Assembly: GCA_037954665.1 (NCBI GenBank)
Contig: JBBMOL010000047.1
Span: forward strand, 2,418,001 to 2,482,000
DNA: 64,000 nucleotides
Reading direction: 5' to 3'
Source of the DNA: Laguncularia racemosa
Lineage: Eukaryota; Streptophyta; Magnoliopsida; Myrtales; Combretaceae
The notes below the pieces were generated by a model. The model was given only the letters and a program-made list of their open reading frames with translations, was not told where the DNA came from and made no database searches. The position numbers were made by a program, and so were the translations under genes. Positions 36,772 to 49,072 of this stretch are shown here, piece by piece (the first letter of the stretch is position 1; each line of letters starts with the position of its first letter).

Positions 36772-38226
36772 CATCCCCACACTTGAACTTTTGCTTGTCC
36801 TCAAGCAAAATAATTGATTTAAACAAGAGAAATCCATCATTGAACTTCTGGTGCCCATTGTTCTGACCATGCTGAAATTTGTAACTAGTATATCTAGTTG
36901 AAATTTAGTAGTTAATCTAAATACAACAGATTTTTAATCCCAGTGTTTAACAATAGAAAACAATACTTAGTCCATAAGAAAAAACATTCATTTAAACTTC
37001 ATTGGTTATTAGCAAGTATCATCTCCCTCAATTTTACTTCTCTAAACAAGATAACAAGGAGTGAAAGCATATGGTATCCATTTTTTCCTAGAATTTCTCC
37101 CTTTTTTATTTTTTTATTTATTTGCGTTAATTGACAGCGGAGTGAGACTTCACTCTTCTGAGGGACCAAAGCTCGCCCATGTCAACCTGGCTTTCATTAT
37201 GGTACTAAATTTTTGCCTTTCCGCCCTTCTCGTTATTGTGAGTTCATTGAGTCGGCACATCCTGGGCTCATCGCCTAAGTGACTAGGTTTTAAAGGGACC
37301 CCTACGAACTCTTCCTCACACTAACATTTAAGATTGGATACTCTTAACTCACTTTCCTGAGTTATTGGAGTAAAGGCTCTCTTTTTGTTTTTTAAATTTA
37401 TTTATTTATTATTAAGGGATCACTAAGTAAAATATTTCCTTTACCTCTTTCACTAGGTGTTAAGATATTCTCAAAGAAATTTCAAGAGAGATTTATCCCA
37501 ACCAATTTTTCCTTGAAGTAAACTTGCTTGTTTTTTCAACTTAAGGACTCAATCTCAAGTTCAAAGGTTAAACATAGGGTAAACCCCGTTCTCTAGAGAT
37601 TTTACTATTAAATTTTAACTATGTAAACTAGTCACAACAGTTGGCGAGTGGGGCACCAATCTAAGTCAATTTCAAGATTTCATTGATGATAAACACTTAA
37701 GGACATAAATAAAGCATGGGAATTGTAAGTTCATGATGTGTGCAATCAATCATTATACTACTACATTTATAATCCCTTCCCCACACTTAAATTGGACAAT
37801 GTCCTTATTGTTCCTATAATAACACAAAATTAAGGAAAAGAATGTCAATGCAGAAATTGAAACACTGGTACTTCCCTGGTGTAAAATTGTTCATCAGTAA
37901 GAAAATTCCTCCCAAAATGTCTGTTATCCTTGAAGTGTCTTGAATGCAAGAGGAGAGTGAGTGAGAGAGTGAAGAGAAAATTGGTCAAAGAGAGAGAAGA
38001 AGTGCGAGAGAGAAGGAGAGCAATCATGAGAGAATAAGTGAGTAAGAGAGAAAAATAAGTGAGAAAATGAGAGAGCGAGAGAGAAAAGCCGACTAATGTC
38101 TAAAAACTAGACAAAAGTCGGCACCCTGTACCTATACTCTACCATCCTTTTGAGCCGGCCTTTATTTTTTATTTTTTATTTTTTTACATCAACGAAACTA
38201 AAACACTAGTGTGTATACTTATTGAG
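36772..38226 (-). other. Element G 3' non-coding block and PPT
   Basis: PPT at 36772-36785 (minus strand AAGTGTGGGGATGT). The rest matches the E segment 53544-54820 block by block in reverse, including TGTGCCGACTCAATGAACTC near 37250, the GTCTCACTCCGCTG-like segment near 37137 and TCGCCAACTGTTGTGACTAG near 37640. No coding potential. Confidence 0.85.
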
Positions 38227-38244
38227 CATGGGCTGCATCCCATG
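38227..38244 (-). other. Conserved hairpin in element G
   Basis: Minus strand CATGGG-ATGCAG-CCCATG, preceded by AAGTGCTT. One loop base differs from E. It is kept although the upstream Gag-protease gene is gone. Confidence 0.75.
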
Positions 38245-38506
38245 AAGCACTTAGTTTATAGTCACTAGCCCGACTTTTCCAGTTCATGTCCTCACATCCC
38301 TAAATCCACAACTGTGGCATCTCTATCAACATTTTCCCCTTCATAGTAATGTTTGAGAAGATAACCGTTTACTTTGAAAGTACGGTTGTCTTCTACCATG
38401 TCAACTTCTTTCCTTCTTCTTTGCTCTCTTTTAAGTTGTTGCAAGGTACGTTCTATCTCAAGAGTAATTGGTAGAATTTCAGCACTTCTACTCTTGCGTA
38501 TAAAAA
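38245..38506 (-). pseudogene. Gag amino-end stub of element G
   Basis: The minus strand resembles the first 35 or so codons of the E Gag (RKSRSAE, LEIERTLQQLKREQRR, DMVEDN), but the first ATG has become ATA. The frame then runs into about 35 unrelated codons and stops near the hairpin. The Gag core, zinc knuckle and protease are deleted. Confidence 0.75.
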
Positions 38507-38619
38507 CCCTTCAAAGAGAACTGGCAATGATCACACAAAAAAAATAAAAAAAAATTAAATAACAAAATAATTGTGCCTAAATTAACAATAGCATCTGAAG
38601 ATGGTCTAATATTAATCAA

Positions 38620-38637
38620 TCCCCAGCAACGGCGCCA
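38620..38637 (-). promoter_or_regulatory. tRNA-Asp primer binding site of element G
   Basis: Minus strand TGGCGCCGTTGCTGGGGA, one change from B and E, six bases from the LTR end. Confidence 0.88.
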
Positions 38638-38643
38638 AAAACA

Positions 38644-40304
38644 TGATCCACGCAAAAAGAGATATAAAATGAGCGTGAATAAATACCGGCAAGTGTACCG
38701 GATCGGATCAAGTAATATAGTGAGAGAAGAGTGTCGAACCACGAAGATTGATTAAGTAATAGACCTTTATCAATTTCTACTATTATTTAGGCAATGATGT
38801 TTGATGAGAATTGAATGAATTATGCTAAATGCTCAAAAAGAGGATTATGTTTAAAAATTGATAAATTGATGGTGGGAAATAGAATCCACCCTAATTCTAC
38901 TAATCATATTGCCTTCATGTTATAATAACTCATAGCTATATGGATTTTCACAAGAAATTAACAAAACCTTAATCCTTTATCAAGTGTTAAAGTAATGTTA
39001 CCTCAATTTAATTTAATAACTCCCGCTAATTCAAATCAAATGAGGATTCTAATTCACAATCATAAATTTCCCAATTATATGATTGCCTAATATCTTTAAA
39101 ACAATTTCTCCTAATCCCTTAGTGAAAAATTTAATAAAAATATTGCATGAAACACTTAGGTCAATTTCTAATAAAATTCAATAACGCTGCTTCCACATGA
39201 ATTATTAAATCTTACTTAGGAATTCCTGATAAAACCTAAATTTCTCTTTCGAGTCATTTACATTTCTATGCATTGATTTCAATTACAAAATACAATTCAT
39301 AGCAGGACTTCTTATATGAAAATTCCGCATATCTACATTTCCTATAACATGAATACAATGATCATTTTAGTTTGAATTATGGCTTCATCATGTTTCCTAC
39401 AAGGATGATTTAGAACATTATAGTATGAATATAAAAACAATTGAAATAAATAGATGTAATGGAATTCATATTGAACAACAAGAATAAACTAATAAATGGC
39501 ATAAAAGAAAATAAAGTAAATGAAACAATAGCTATAATCTTCAAGAACTTCAATCTTCCAAAATGATTTCTCGAATTCTTCAATTCAAAGCAAACTTCAA
39601 CAAAATAACTTTCTTTCTTCAAACTAAAAATTGGAATAACATGAAATGTAAAGGAATTAAAGAAAATATAAAATCCTAAAGTTTCTAAGGGAATTCTAAT
39701 AATTTCAAAGAAAGACAAATGATGCTAAACAAATAATCAAAACAAAAGAATTCTAAAACAAAAGGGGATTCTAAACAAAAGGGGATGCTAAGCAAAAGGG
39801 GATTCTAAACAAAAGGGGATTCTAAACAAAAGGGGATGCTTCCAAGGTTTACACAAGGGGCCTATTTATAGATCCAAAGAGGAGGGGGATAAGGTTGATC
39901 TGATGAGGATTTGAGTCAGCAAATTAATTAAGATACGAATTTGGAGAGATTTTCGCAATGGATATCCGGGAAGTAATGAAGGCCGGCTCAAGGCCGGCTT
40001 TAAGGCCGACGGCTTTAATGCTTTTTAAGGCCGGTTTAATATAGGCCGGCTCAAGGCCGGCTCAAAGCCGGCGGCCTTGAATGTAGGCCGGCCCAAGGCC
40101 GGCGGCCTTCAGTGCAATCCTCCGCTCGCTTCTTAAATTTTGTGAAAAACTCCTCCAATTAACTTGTAATTTACTTTTGGGTCCTCAAAACCTGTATTTT
40201 CACAATAAACACCATTAAGTATCATTTCTTTATATTTTCTTATAATATTGAAATAAATTTAATATAAGTCCAAAAGAAAATATAAGTATAATGTGATCTT
40301 ATCA
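38644..40304 (-). repeat. 5' LTR of element G
   Basis: 1661-bp copy of 35121-36771. TATA box at 39863-39870 and GGCCGGC array at about 39978-40108. It also holds a repeated minus-strand frame of 102 codons (39410-39718), discussed in findings. Confidence 0.94.
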
Positions 40305-41018
40305 AAAGGCACAGGAGCATTCACTATTGAGTTAAGAAAATATCATAATTAATAAAGTGATAAGATTAATAAACTGGGTAATGACCTGGGCATTGATGGT
40401 GGCTTCGAAATCGCCAACCCAAGGTCAAGGGGGGCATAAACCCTAGACTTCACATCGGTTACTGGAAGACCATGTGAGATGTTGCATTCATATGGTTGCT
40501 CATGCATAGCATATGTTTTGATAACTTAAATTGATATTTCTTGTATGTACGTAGCATTGAAAGTGTTACCATTCCATTCACTGAGCCATAGTGTGCTCAC
40601 CCCCTTACAGACTCTTTTGTAGGTAGCGATTACGAAAGCGTGGGATGGGATAAGATGTGAAGTGTTGAGAGTTTTGGAAGACCAAAACAATAAAGTAAGA
40701 TTTGTGAAGGATAGATTTACTTAGATGAAATGTTAGGACCCCCATGTGAATAGAATATGAAATTGAGAAACCTAGGGTTTATCCTATTTTACTGATTGGT
40801 AAGCGATACCAATTCTCTGTGATCATAGTTGACCGTAGGATACGGGATCCATAGTTGTATTTTATTATCCAATTATATATACTATTATTAGTTGTAAATG
40901 TAATTATTTATTTAGAGTCTTACGATCTCTAACTTGTAAGATGATCATCATGTAATGAGTGCACACGTGCCATGATGGTTTTAGTGGAGACTTTTAGGCC
41001 CCCTTTCGGGGCATGACA

Positions 41019-41330
41019 TAATTAATCTTTCAGGTTGGCAACTCATAAGTCAAGTGGGTAGTGTTAGTCTAGGCACTAGAGCCTAGAGTTAGATGCTTGT
41101 GCCATTGTTGTTTAACCTTTTACGCCACTTTAATCACATCATTGAGGTTATCAAGATGTTCCAACTCAACTACATAAGCAATCTCATGCTTCAATCCAAC
41201 AATGAATTGAGCTATAGTTCAGTCTTCAAGCTCTTCTACCTTGCATAAAATCATTAACATTTGAAATTCTTTTACATAATCATTTACACACATACCTCAT
41301 TACCTGAAGACTTGTGGTTTCTTGAAGGCT
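41019..41330 (-). pseudogene. Element N gag fragment between solo LTRs H and P
   Basis: Minus strand reads FQMLMILCKVEELED, FIVGLKHEIAYVVELEHL and NDVIKVA, with stops. This is the distal Retrotrans_gag region, matching EFETFMIRCGSIELPEQ and FVSGLKYDIACVVELQRY in D. Continuous with the pieces beyond P and H. Confidence 0.8.
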
Positions 41331-41335
41331 TCTTA

Positions 41336-44300
41336 TGTAACTCCTATGAAAAACATATATATCCTTAAATCCTTTAAAATTTAATTAGGAATACTTTTAG
41401 GTAAAGATTGCATAAATAAGGTTTTGAAATGAGACAAATCAATTAAATTAACCAAGTAATTCACAGCCATGCTAAAGCTCTAGAGATATTTTAACCTAAT
41501 AAACTAATGCAATTATCAAAGGGAAAGATTACTAAAATTAAATGATCCAACCTAAGTTAAGGATGGACTTGTCAAACATGATTAAGAAAGTCCTAATTCA
41601 TTTAAAACCACTAAAACCTTTAATAATAAAACACCTAAACTCTTGAAAAACTTCAAAAACTTACCAATATAATTTCACTTAATTTAGCATAAAGTTAATT
41701 AAATTCTAAAACCATATGATTAGAGTAACTAAAGAGAAATTAATAAACTTAACTAAAAATCTAAACATAATTAATAAAAAATGATAGAAATTGGTCAAAT
41801 ATTTTAACTCTTTTGTTACCATCCATTTGCTCTTCATACACAAGTCACTTTCAAACTTTCTTAAGCCATTCAAACTCTTACAAGATAAGTCTTATCTCCA
41901 ACGAATTTCAGCTACACACACCACTCCAATAATGTGAAAACGACACCACCAAAACAACACATACAGACTAACAATTGCACAATGCATACACATCATGACA
42001 CTACTTCAATCATGGAGAAAAATATCATGACAAATTGAAAAACATTCAAACACATCAACTCACTAAACCTAAGCCTAGAATCTATGCAAATCCTTCATCC
42101 CTCATGTGTTCTATAAATCAAGAAAAAGACACACACATGAACCGGATTTTTCCCTAAACACATGTCCTCAATTTTAGTTCCAAAACAATATCCTAATGAT
42201 TGGAACTTTGATAAATTAAAGATCAAACTTGCAAAATAATAACAACTCACAATCCTAGGAGCTAATAAGGTTGATCCATACAAGAAAATGACACAAACAT
42301 GCATGCTACAAGCACATGTAATAGGAGATGCCACCTACACAAGAACAACATGGTGCAAAACTCTTAAATTGCATGTTTCTAGACTTATGAAATCAAAGTG
42401 AAAATGACACCAAATTCACAAGCAATACACAAAATCTATGTAATCCCAATTATTTAATGATAAATGATGAATAAATTGACTAAATGGCATAACTCATTAG
42501 CCTAGGAAAACTGGGAAAGGCATTTGCACCAATTTCCCCTTAAAATGGGTGTTTACCTCTCATTTAATATGAAGAAGACACTTGCACTTATAAAAAGGAA
42601 ATTTACCAAGGTGAAAACACATTTTACCCCCAACTAAAATTCTGACTTTTTCTCTTGGAGCTTGTCACTTTCCTTCTTTAATTTCCTTTGCCAGCCTACA
42701 CCAACAATCAACCTCCAAACATTCCAAGATCTTTCAGTTTCAAAGGACCACTTTCCTTGCTAATATTCCCCACCAGAAGCTATACATCATCCCTTTCACT
42801 TTCTATATCATTCCTTAACCACTTATTATATATTTGATAAAGGTAAGTACATATTTCTTAGAATATGTTTTCGAAATTTTAAAAGATTAAGACATCAACC
42901 TTGATTTACTTTCATCATTAGGAGTTATCTTTTAGCAAATTTTATCTAACTCCTATGTAAGATAACTTCTATTCAATCTCCTTTGCATTAATCATAAACT
43001 TTGTTGATTAAAGCCTAGCAAGACTAGGCATAAGCATTAAAGATGATTCTTAAGTATAAAATACCTTGAATCAAAGCTTAAGACACAAAATAAGAATGAT
43101 TTATAAGAAACAACCTTTAAAGTTTAAGATATTAAAGATTTCAAGATGAACTTTAAACCAAAGTACAATAAAGCTCTAAAAGACTCATTTGAGAGCAAGA
43201 ATCTATCTAAACCCAAGCAAGGATCATGAAATCTTGGACCTTAAAAGAAGAACTCAAGAATCCAAAATTTAAAAGAACTTCTAAAGAATTTTCAAGTAAA
43301 TTCTACTTATTCTTACATATATTCATATGTCTTGATGTGGTTAGGTGAAACAAACAAAGGTTCCACTCTTTTAAAGGATTACTATGATACTTGAAAGATG
43401 GCCAAGTGAATACCATCAGTGATTATCACCTTGTTTGTGATTGTAGTTGTAGTTGCACTTAAGTGAAAGAAATAAATTAATCCTTATGTGCAATGTATGT
43501 GATTGTGAATAATTGAAATTAAACTTATGCAATAATGATTGGATGATGTTTGATTTGTTTATGAGCTACGATATGATTTGCTACAAATTTGAATGGAAAC
43601 CTACTCAATCCATAATAAGAATATCGAAATCTCAAGTAAAATGAGACATGCATAGCATATTGCATCTCTTTTTTTTTTTTTTGGCTATTACAGTCACATA
43701 GATAATGAAAGGATGTCTTGAGTTGGGATCTTATTTAAATAATACAAACTAGCTTTATTTGATGATTGATGTGTATTGATTAAATCTTTGTTCATTAGTT
43801 TATTTTAAGTTACATACATCTAGAGATGCAAGTAGCTAAGGAGATTATTCTCCCGAGGCATATTTTATTATCTTTACAGTTTAACTAGTAATTCTGAAAG
43901 ATGAATAGCTAAGAATGTATGTTAAGTGAAATTTACATATTTGACACCTACACTCTAATGGAACTATTAATGATCCTTAACTTAAGGTCAAAGGAGGGGC
44001 AAAATATCCTTAGACTTCATGTGAGCTCTGGATAATGACATGCAATATTACATATGATTATTGTTACATATCACTTAATACTAACAACTTGTTTGTTTAT
44101 TTTTGCTTGACCAGTGATTTGAGATGCTCTACTGATTAAGCTATTTATAACTTATACCCCACAATTCTCCCTTTTTGTAGACACCTTACTAGTTCTTTTC
44201 TTGAAGAATTAAACCATGGGTGAGTTCTCAAGATAGTTAAAGCGAATGGGCTTGTAATGAAAAAGGAAGAAATTTATAATAGATTAGCTTAAATGTTTAT

Positions 44301-44564
44301 TAGAACATTATCTTTATCTGGATGATCGTAATATTTAAAGTTTATTAGACTTTATTATGAGATGTAATATTTTGAAATATTTTAGACTTAGTAAATTACT
44401 TAATTAGTACTTCTTTGAATCTATGAATATTTGGAGGTTTCCAATGCTACTAACACCTTATGTATACTATTGAAGTCATTTTGAGCCCATTTCTACTAAT
44501 ACTCAACAGACTTCAATTTTGTATATGATATGTTGTTACACTTGGTAACCTTAAGGGCATGACA
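41336..44564 (+). mobile_element. Solo LTR P (Tekay/Del-like)
   Basis: Starts TGTAACTCC at 41336 and ends AAGGGCATGACA at 44564, 3229 bp, with perfect TSD TCTTA (41331-41335 and 44565-44569) in gag of N. The ends resemble those of H but the interior differs. AT-rich, no gene; a T-run near 43670 and a GGTCAAAGGAGGGGCAAAAT block near 43987 also occur in related form in H (40424), supporting a common family. Confidence 0.85.
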
Positions 44565-44569
44565 TCTTA

Positions 44570-45197
44570 CATGTCACACTTTGGGACAATTATCCTTCTT
44601 AAGACTCTCTTCATTTTGATCCATATCTTGATCTCATGTTCTTCAACTTGTCTTTGTGCATTTATCAACTTCTTCCACATAACACTACATACTTACAAAA
44701 CTCTAGGGTGGCTAATCTTACCTTCATGACCTCTTCATACTCATGACACTTAACCAATTTATCAACTTTATCCTCACAATCTAAATGGTCACTTACATCT
44801 ATACTTCTAGAAAATGGAGGGATTTGCATTTTATCATTCTCTAACCCTTTAGGAGTTTGTGCACCATGCACTACATAGTCTTTGTCAAAATTATCTCTAG
44901 CTCCTTCATCTAAATTATCCTTAGCATAAAAAAATCTTCTCACACCTTGGTGTCTCCTTAGTTTACCACCATTTTGAGCATTTTAATGGGGGTTTACTGG
45001 TCCTTCATCATTTCAGGCTCAACCAACGCCTACATCAACTCAAGCAGGTTAGTTTTCTACCAAATGATGCATTTTGGTGGCTAAGTTAGCAACAATAGTA
45101 GTCAACTCTTAGATTTGCTCATTAGTAGATCTTAAATTTTGAGCAGTAAGCCTTCTATGGCCATGTGCATCACTTTCAAATCTCCAATACCTTTTAT
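44570..45197 (-). pseudogene. Element N gag amino part
   Basis: Minus strand shows LTTIVANLATKMHHL near 45090, FYAKDNLDEGARDNF near 44920, then VSDHLDCEDKVDKLVKCHEYEEVMKV and LEFCKYVVL near 44700-44800. The order and spacing match the gag of D (DLTIIVATLATRID; VDDYLD, EDKVEGLFECYEI). Broken by stops and cut by P at 44564. Confidence 0.72.
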
Positions 45198-45523
45198 TGA
45201 TACTTGATATGACACAAGAGTAACAACACTTAGGGACACCCACTAAATCCTTGCTAAAGTAATTGATAAGAGTAAGGACAAACTTGAGAGCTAAGAACTC
45301 AAGAGACGGTAAGGAAAAGGGTATTTCTATATTCAGTAATGTCTTGATGATTCGACAAACATATGTAAGGGAATATTTATAGTAAGTCCCTAGGGTTACA
45401 AACTAAAAGAGGAAAATCTTTTAAATAAAAAACGTAATCCTAGTAAGAAAAAAAGGGTAAAAGTGTAAAGAAACAAAAGGAATATTTCTAAGGGTACATG
45501 CAACTGTCTGGTGTTAGAGATAG
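45198..45523 (-). repeat. Element N 5' LTR, interrupted by D
   Basis: Starts TGATACTTGATATGACAC, five bases from CTCCAATACCT, a decayed initiator-Met primer site. A TATTTATA box lies near 45383. D entered at 45523. The LTR probably resumes at 59076 and ends ATATCA at 59081, giving only about 330 bp; this end is inferred from the TG/CA rule alone. Confidence 0.5.
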
Positions 45524-46531
45524 TGATGTGCCTAAAAGGGATTAAGCACATGCAAATTAAACCAAGTAATAATCTTTAAAGGACTAGCACAATTTGGTTC
45601 AAGGCGAAGTGATTATAGCATGACCCTAATTGCAATATATGGACCGAATGATAAATTACATGAAATAAATCAACACAATAGTATAATCCTCAATGGTAAT
45701 CACAAATTATACTCCAAAACCAACGTGATTACTATTATTAATCTACAAGAAAATAACCGTGATCCTCCTTTCCACAACCAATACTTTCACAGCTCAAGAA
45801 GCATGCACAATGGATGAATCGAATTCAAGTGTAAAAGTAACTCAATTAAGCATAAAAATTTGAATGATTATGAAGCAAATCTGACCAAGAAATATCCCAA
45901 TTCAACCCTAGATATTACATACTAGAGAAGAAAAGAAATCAGAACAAAATGAAATTGATATGACTCACAATTTCAAGTGTTGCACTCGCCACAATTTCAA
46001 CTCTTGGGATTGAAATTGATAAGAGGAAATTTGAACTAGGAAACCCTAATTCTCTCACGTTAAAGTAAAGTGTATATTTTGAAAAATGGCCTCCCAAAAC
46101 CCTACTTTAAGCAAGTATTTATACTTGCTCCCTTGAGGGTTAGAAAGTCCACAAAATTACAACTATGCCACTTTTAGGGTAGCCGATCCTAAATGAGAAT
46201 TACAAACAAAAAATGAAAGTGTTCCAAAAGAAAATACAACATAAAATAGTCTATAAAACATTTATAAAGTACAAAATATTATAAATCTTCATGAGCCAAT
46301 GCTTCGAAGTGGAAACAATCGCAGCAGGCCTTTGGATGCAAATCCGATGATGTCCCGCGGCCATCAACTAATGTAAGTCATTTGGCATCCCATGGAGAAA
46401 TATTACTATACCTATAAGATTATTACTCAAATATTTATTAGACAAAAGAAATAGAGTGAAATATGAGCGATTTAGATCATCATCTACATCGAGTTCAGAG
46501 AGCATCTATGGTGCTGGAAAATTTCCCATCA
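45524..46531 (-). repeat. 3' LTR of element D
   Basis: TGATGTGCC to TTCCCATCA. Palindromic TATA region at 46110-46129. Matches 58063-59070 with scattered substitutions and no net length difference. Confidence 0.93.
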
Positions 46532-48188
46532 TCTCTTCGGGCTTCTGAAATATTTGCCCTCAAATCTAAAGGGTCAATTCTACAACTGAACTCAAACATC
46601 TCTATTGGCCTATTCTCCCGGTTACCAGATGTAGTGGAAGTAGTTCTGATTTGTTCCTAAAACTGATGTACCTTAGATGGAGTCATAGGTGATAGTACTA
46701 TGCGAGACTCGCCCATATTGAACATGTAGTTGTTCCTAAATCCATCATATAACACTTGTCGATCAAACAACCAGGGTCTACCCAACAGCAAATGGAATGC
46801 ATGCATAGGAATCACATTAAATAGGATCTCATCGTGATATTTTTAGCCAACACTCACAGGCACCTTCGCCCTTAGCGTAACATACATACCGTCCCGATTA
46901 TCCAACTAATGCAACTTATAAAGGCTAGGATGTGGGCTAGTAGACAAATGTAATTTGTCTACTAGTGCAGCAGATATAACATTCGTGCAACTACCACTAT
47001 CAATGATGAGTACACAAAGGTTACCTTTGATCTTACAAGAGGTGTGAAACATGTTCTCCCTCTGAATGTCTCTAGCATCAAGAGATATGGTTAAAGTCCT
47101 GCGTAACACATTAATAGGTAGATATTGTTCACCTGTATGCTCCTCATGTGTTTTTGCAGTCTGGTCATCATAATACTCCTATAGTGCTACAGGTAAATCT
47201 GTAGGCTCAGCTTGTTCCTCCTCAACCTCAACATCTTCCCCAACGCCCTCCATAATAGTCATCACCCTCTTATTTGGACATTGTGCTGCCATATGCCCAA
47301 ATCCCATGCATTTAAAGCATTTGATCTAGCGTGCTTTTCCACTAGTAGATCCGGGAACAGTCTGCCTCACATCTGGTGCTATTACCTCTTTAGCCTTCCT
47401 AGTGGATATATTTTCTCTAGCAGTGTTAGGGGTAGTTTTGTCCATTGCTTTCACTGTCTCACCTACTACCTTTGTCCCCCCTGATCGACTGTCAGTTGGT
47501 ATAGGTCAAGTAGTAGTATTGGGCCTATTGCTCAAAGCCCTGAACAAGCCTTTGCCTCTCCACTTTCAAGGCCAATTGAATAGCCTCATCCAGTGTACTA
47601 TAGCGCTGCAGCTCAACAACACACGCTATGTCATATTTCAGCCCTGAGACGAAGCGTGCAAATGTTTGTTCTGGCAGTTCGATTGACCCACATCTAATCA
47701 TGAAGGTTTCAAATTCCTACACATAATCATCCCTGTGATTCCTCCTTACCTCAAAGTCTACAGTTGTATAAATAGTTCCTATTTGTAGTGCTTAGGAATA
47801 AATCTTTTTCTCAACACCCTTTTCATATCCCTCTATGTCTAAATCTCAACCTCCCCATCCCTATGCCTGCTGATAATCAAAATTTTCCACCATAGTGTAG
47901 CGTATCCTGTAAACTCGGTAGTAGCAAATTGGACTCTAATATTATCATCGATCTCATAACATTCAAAGAGACCCTCAACCTTGTCCTCCTAGTCCAAATA
48001 ATCATCAACTGATCCCTTTCTATCATAAGAAGGCATCTACAACTTCACATACTCCAATCCCCGAGGTGACCTGAAATCCCTATTCTGATATGGATTAGCC
48101 TCAAAGTTGTCATCCCTTTCTTCCTTGTAAGGATGATGATCCCCATCCATCTTTCTATTTAGATTTCCATCTCCTACTACTCTATCTG
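46532..48188 (-). pseudogene. Gag body, zinc knuckle and protease of element D
   Basis: From the K insertion leftward on the minus strand: SPRGLEYVKL, DDYLD and a Retrotrans_gag core with FATTEFTGYATLWW near 47930, RCGSIELPEQTFARFVSGL, the knuckle CFKCMGFGHMAAQC near 47280-47320, an acidic stretch, LPINVLRRTLTISLDARD, protease LIIDSGSCTNVISAALVDKL (about 47025-46965) and FHLLLGRPWLFDRQ near 46780. Stops are present (for example at the EYYDD segment). After the protease a 70-codon tail (IDPLDLRANISEARRD) meets the PPT and LTR at 46531. Pol is absent. Confidence 0.87.
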
Positions 48189-49072
48189 TGATAGGAATCA
48201 AAATCCGACAAGACTTATCATTAGGGCAAGAACTAAAGGATTTCGAATCTTAGCGATGAGGACCCATTTTGAGCAAATCGACCCTGGAATTATTTGTTTA
48301 CTAACCTCTTTTATCTTATTCAGGTATTTTATATTCCAACAGGAATACTTATCATGCTTTACAGGGCAATGGACAAACTTACTCAAACTCAGCTTGTGGG
48401 TTATCCATGGACCGACCTGAACCGGGGATGAGCTGAGCCGATGAATCCTATAGAAGATCGGCATCTTGAAGACCAATTTCTTTTATGTATTTTTCATTTG
48501 CATGGAATATTTATGTTGTAATCATTTTGGGACGCTTTTATTTCCTTGTAATTTTCATTTAGGGCTAGCCACCTTAAAAGTGGCAAACTTGTAATTTTGA
48601 GCACTTTTTAACCCTAGGAGTAGCAAGTATAAATACTTGCTTAAGAGAGGGTTTGAGGAGGCTTATCATTTTGCAGATTAAACACTACATTTCACGTGAG
48701 AATTAGCTTTCATACCTTGGTTCCAAACTCTTATCAATTTCAATCTCAAGAGTTGAAATTGTGGCGAGTGCAACATCTTGAAATTGTGAGTTATATCAAT
48801 TTCATTTTGTTGTGATTTCTTTTCTTCTCTAGTGTGTCATATCTAGGGTTGAATTGAGATATTTCTTGGTCAGAAATACTTCTTATTGTTCACGAATTCT
48901 TGTGCTTATTTGAAGTATCTATCAATTATATTTGGTTCATCATTGAAAATTTCCCTAGGAAACGTGTTCTTCACTATTTGAGAGGGATTATTTTTGTTAC
49001 GGTTTTTCTTTTGTCATTTGAGGTTTATTTGCGTGGATTATATGAAATTAAGAGGTTGATAGAAGATATTAT

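Larger units (their letters stand above)
35121..40304 (-). mobile_element. Element G: nearly non-coding Athila-like derivative related to E
   Basis: 5184 bp with perfect TSD AAAGG (35116-35120 and 40305-40309). LTRs 35121-36771 (1651 bp) and 38644-40304 (1661 bp) differ by one 10-bp GGCTCAAGGC-type unit and few substitutions, so the insertion is fairly young. The 1872-bp interior keeps the tRNA-Asp primer site, the leader, a stub of the E Gag amino end, the hairpin, the 3' non-coding block and the PPT, but no Gag body, protease or Pol. It can only have moved with proteins from other elements. Confidence 0.95.
31289..41018 (+). mobile_element. Solo LTR H (Tekay/Del-like), interrupted by G
   Basis: Begins TGTGAAGTCCGAAAATTTTC, ends CCCCCTTTCGGGGCATGACA, and is flanked by TAACT (31284-31288) and TAATT (41019-41023). 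Both sides continue gag of N, so no internal region was lost outside it. Own length is about 4541 bp without G. TGTGA...GGGGCATGACA ends are typical of Tekay/Del chromoviruses; I infer the family from these ends only. It contains a pyrimidine-rich stretch (31560-31760), a GT-rich minisatellite, and no convincing gene. A solo LTR arises by recombination between the two LTRs of a full element. Confidence 0.82.
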
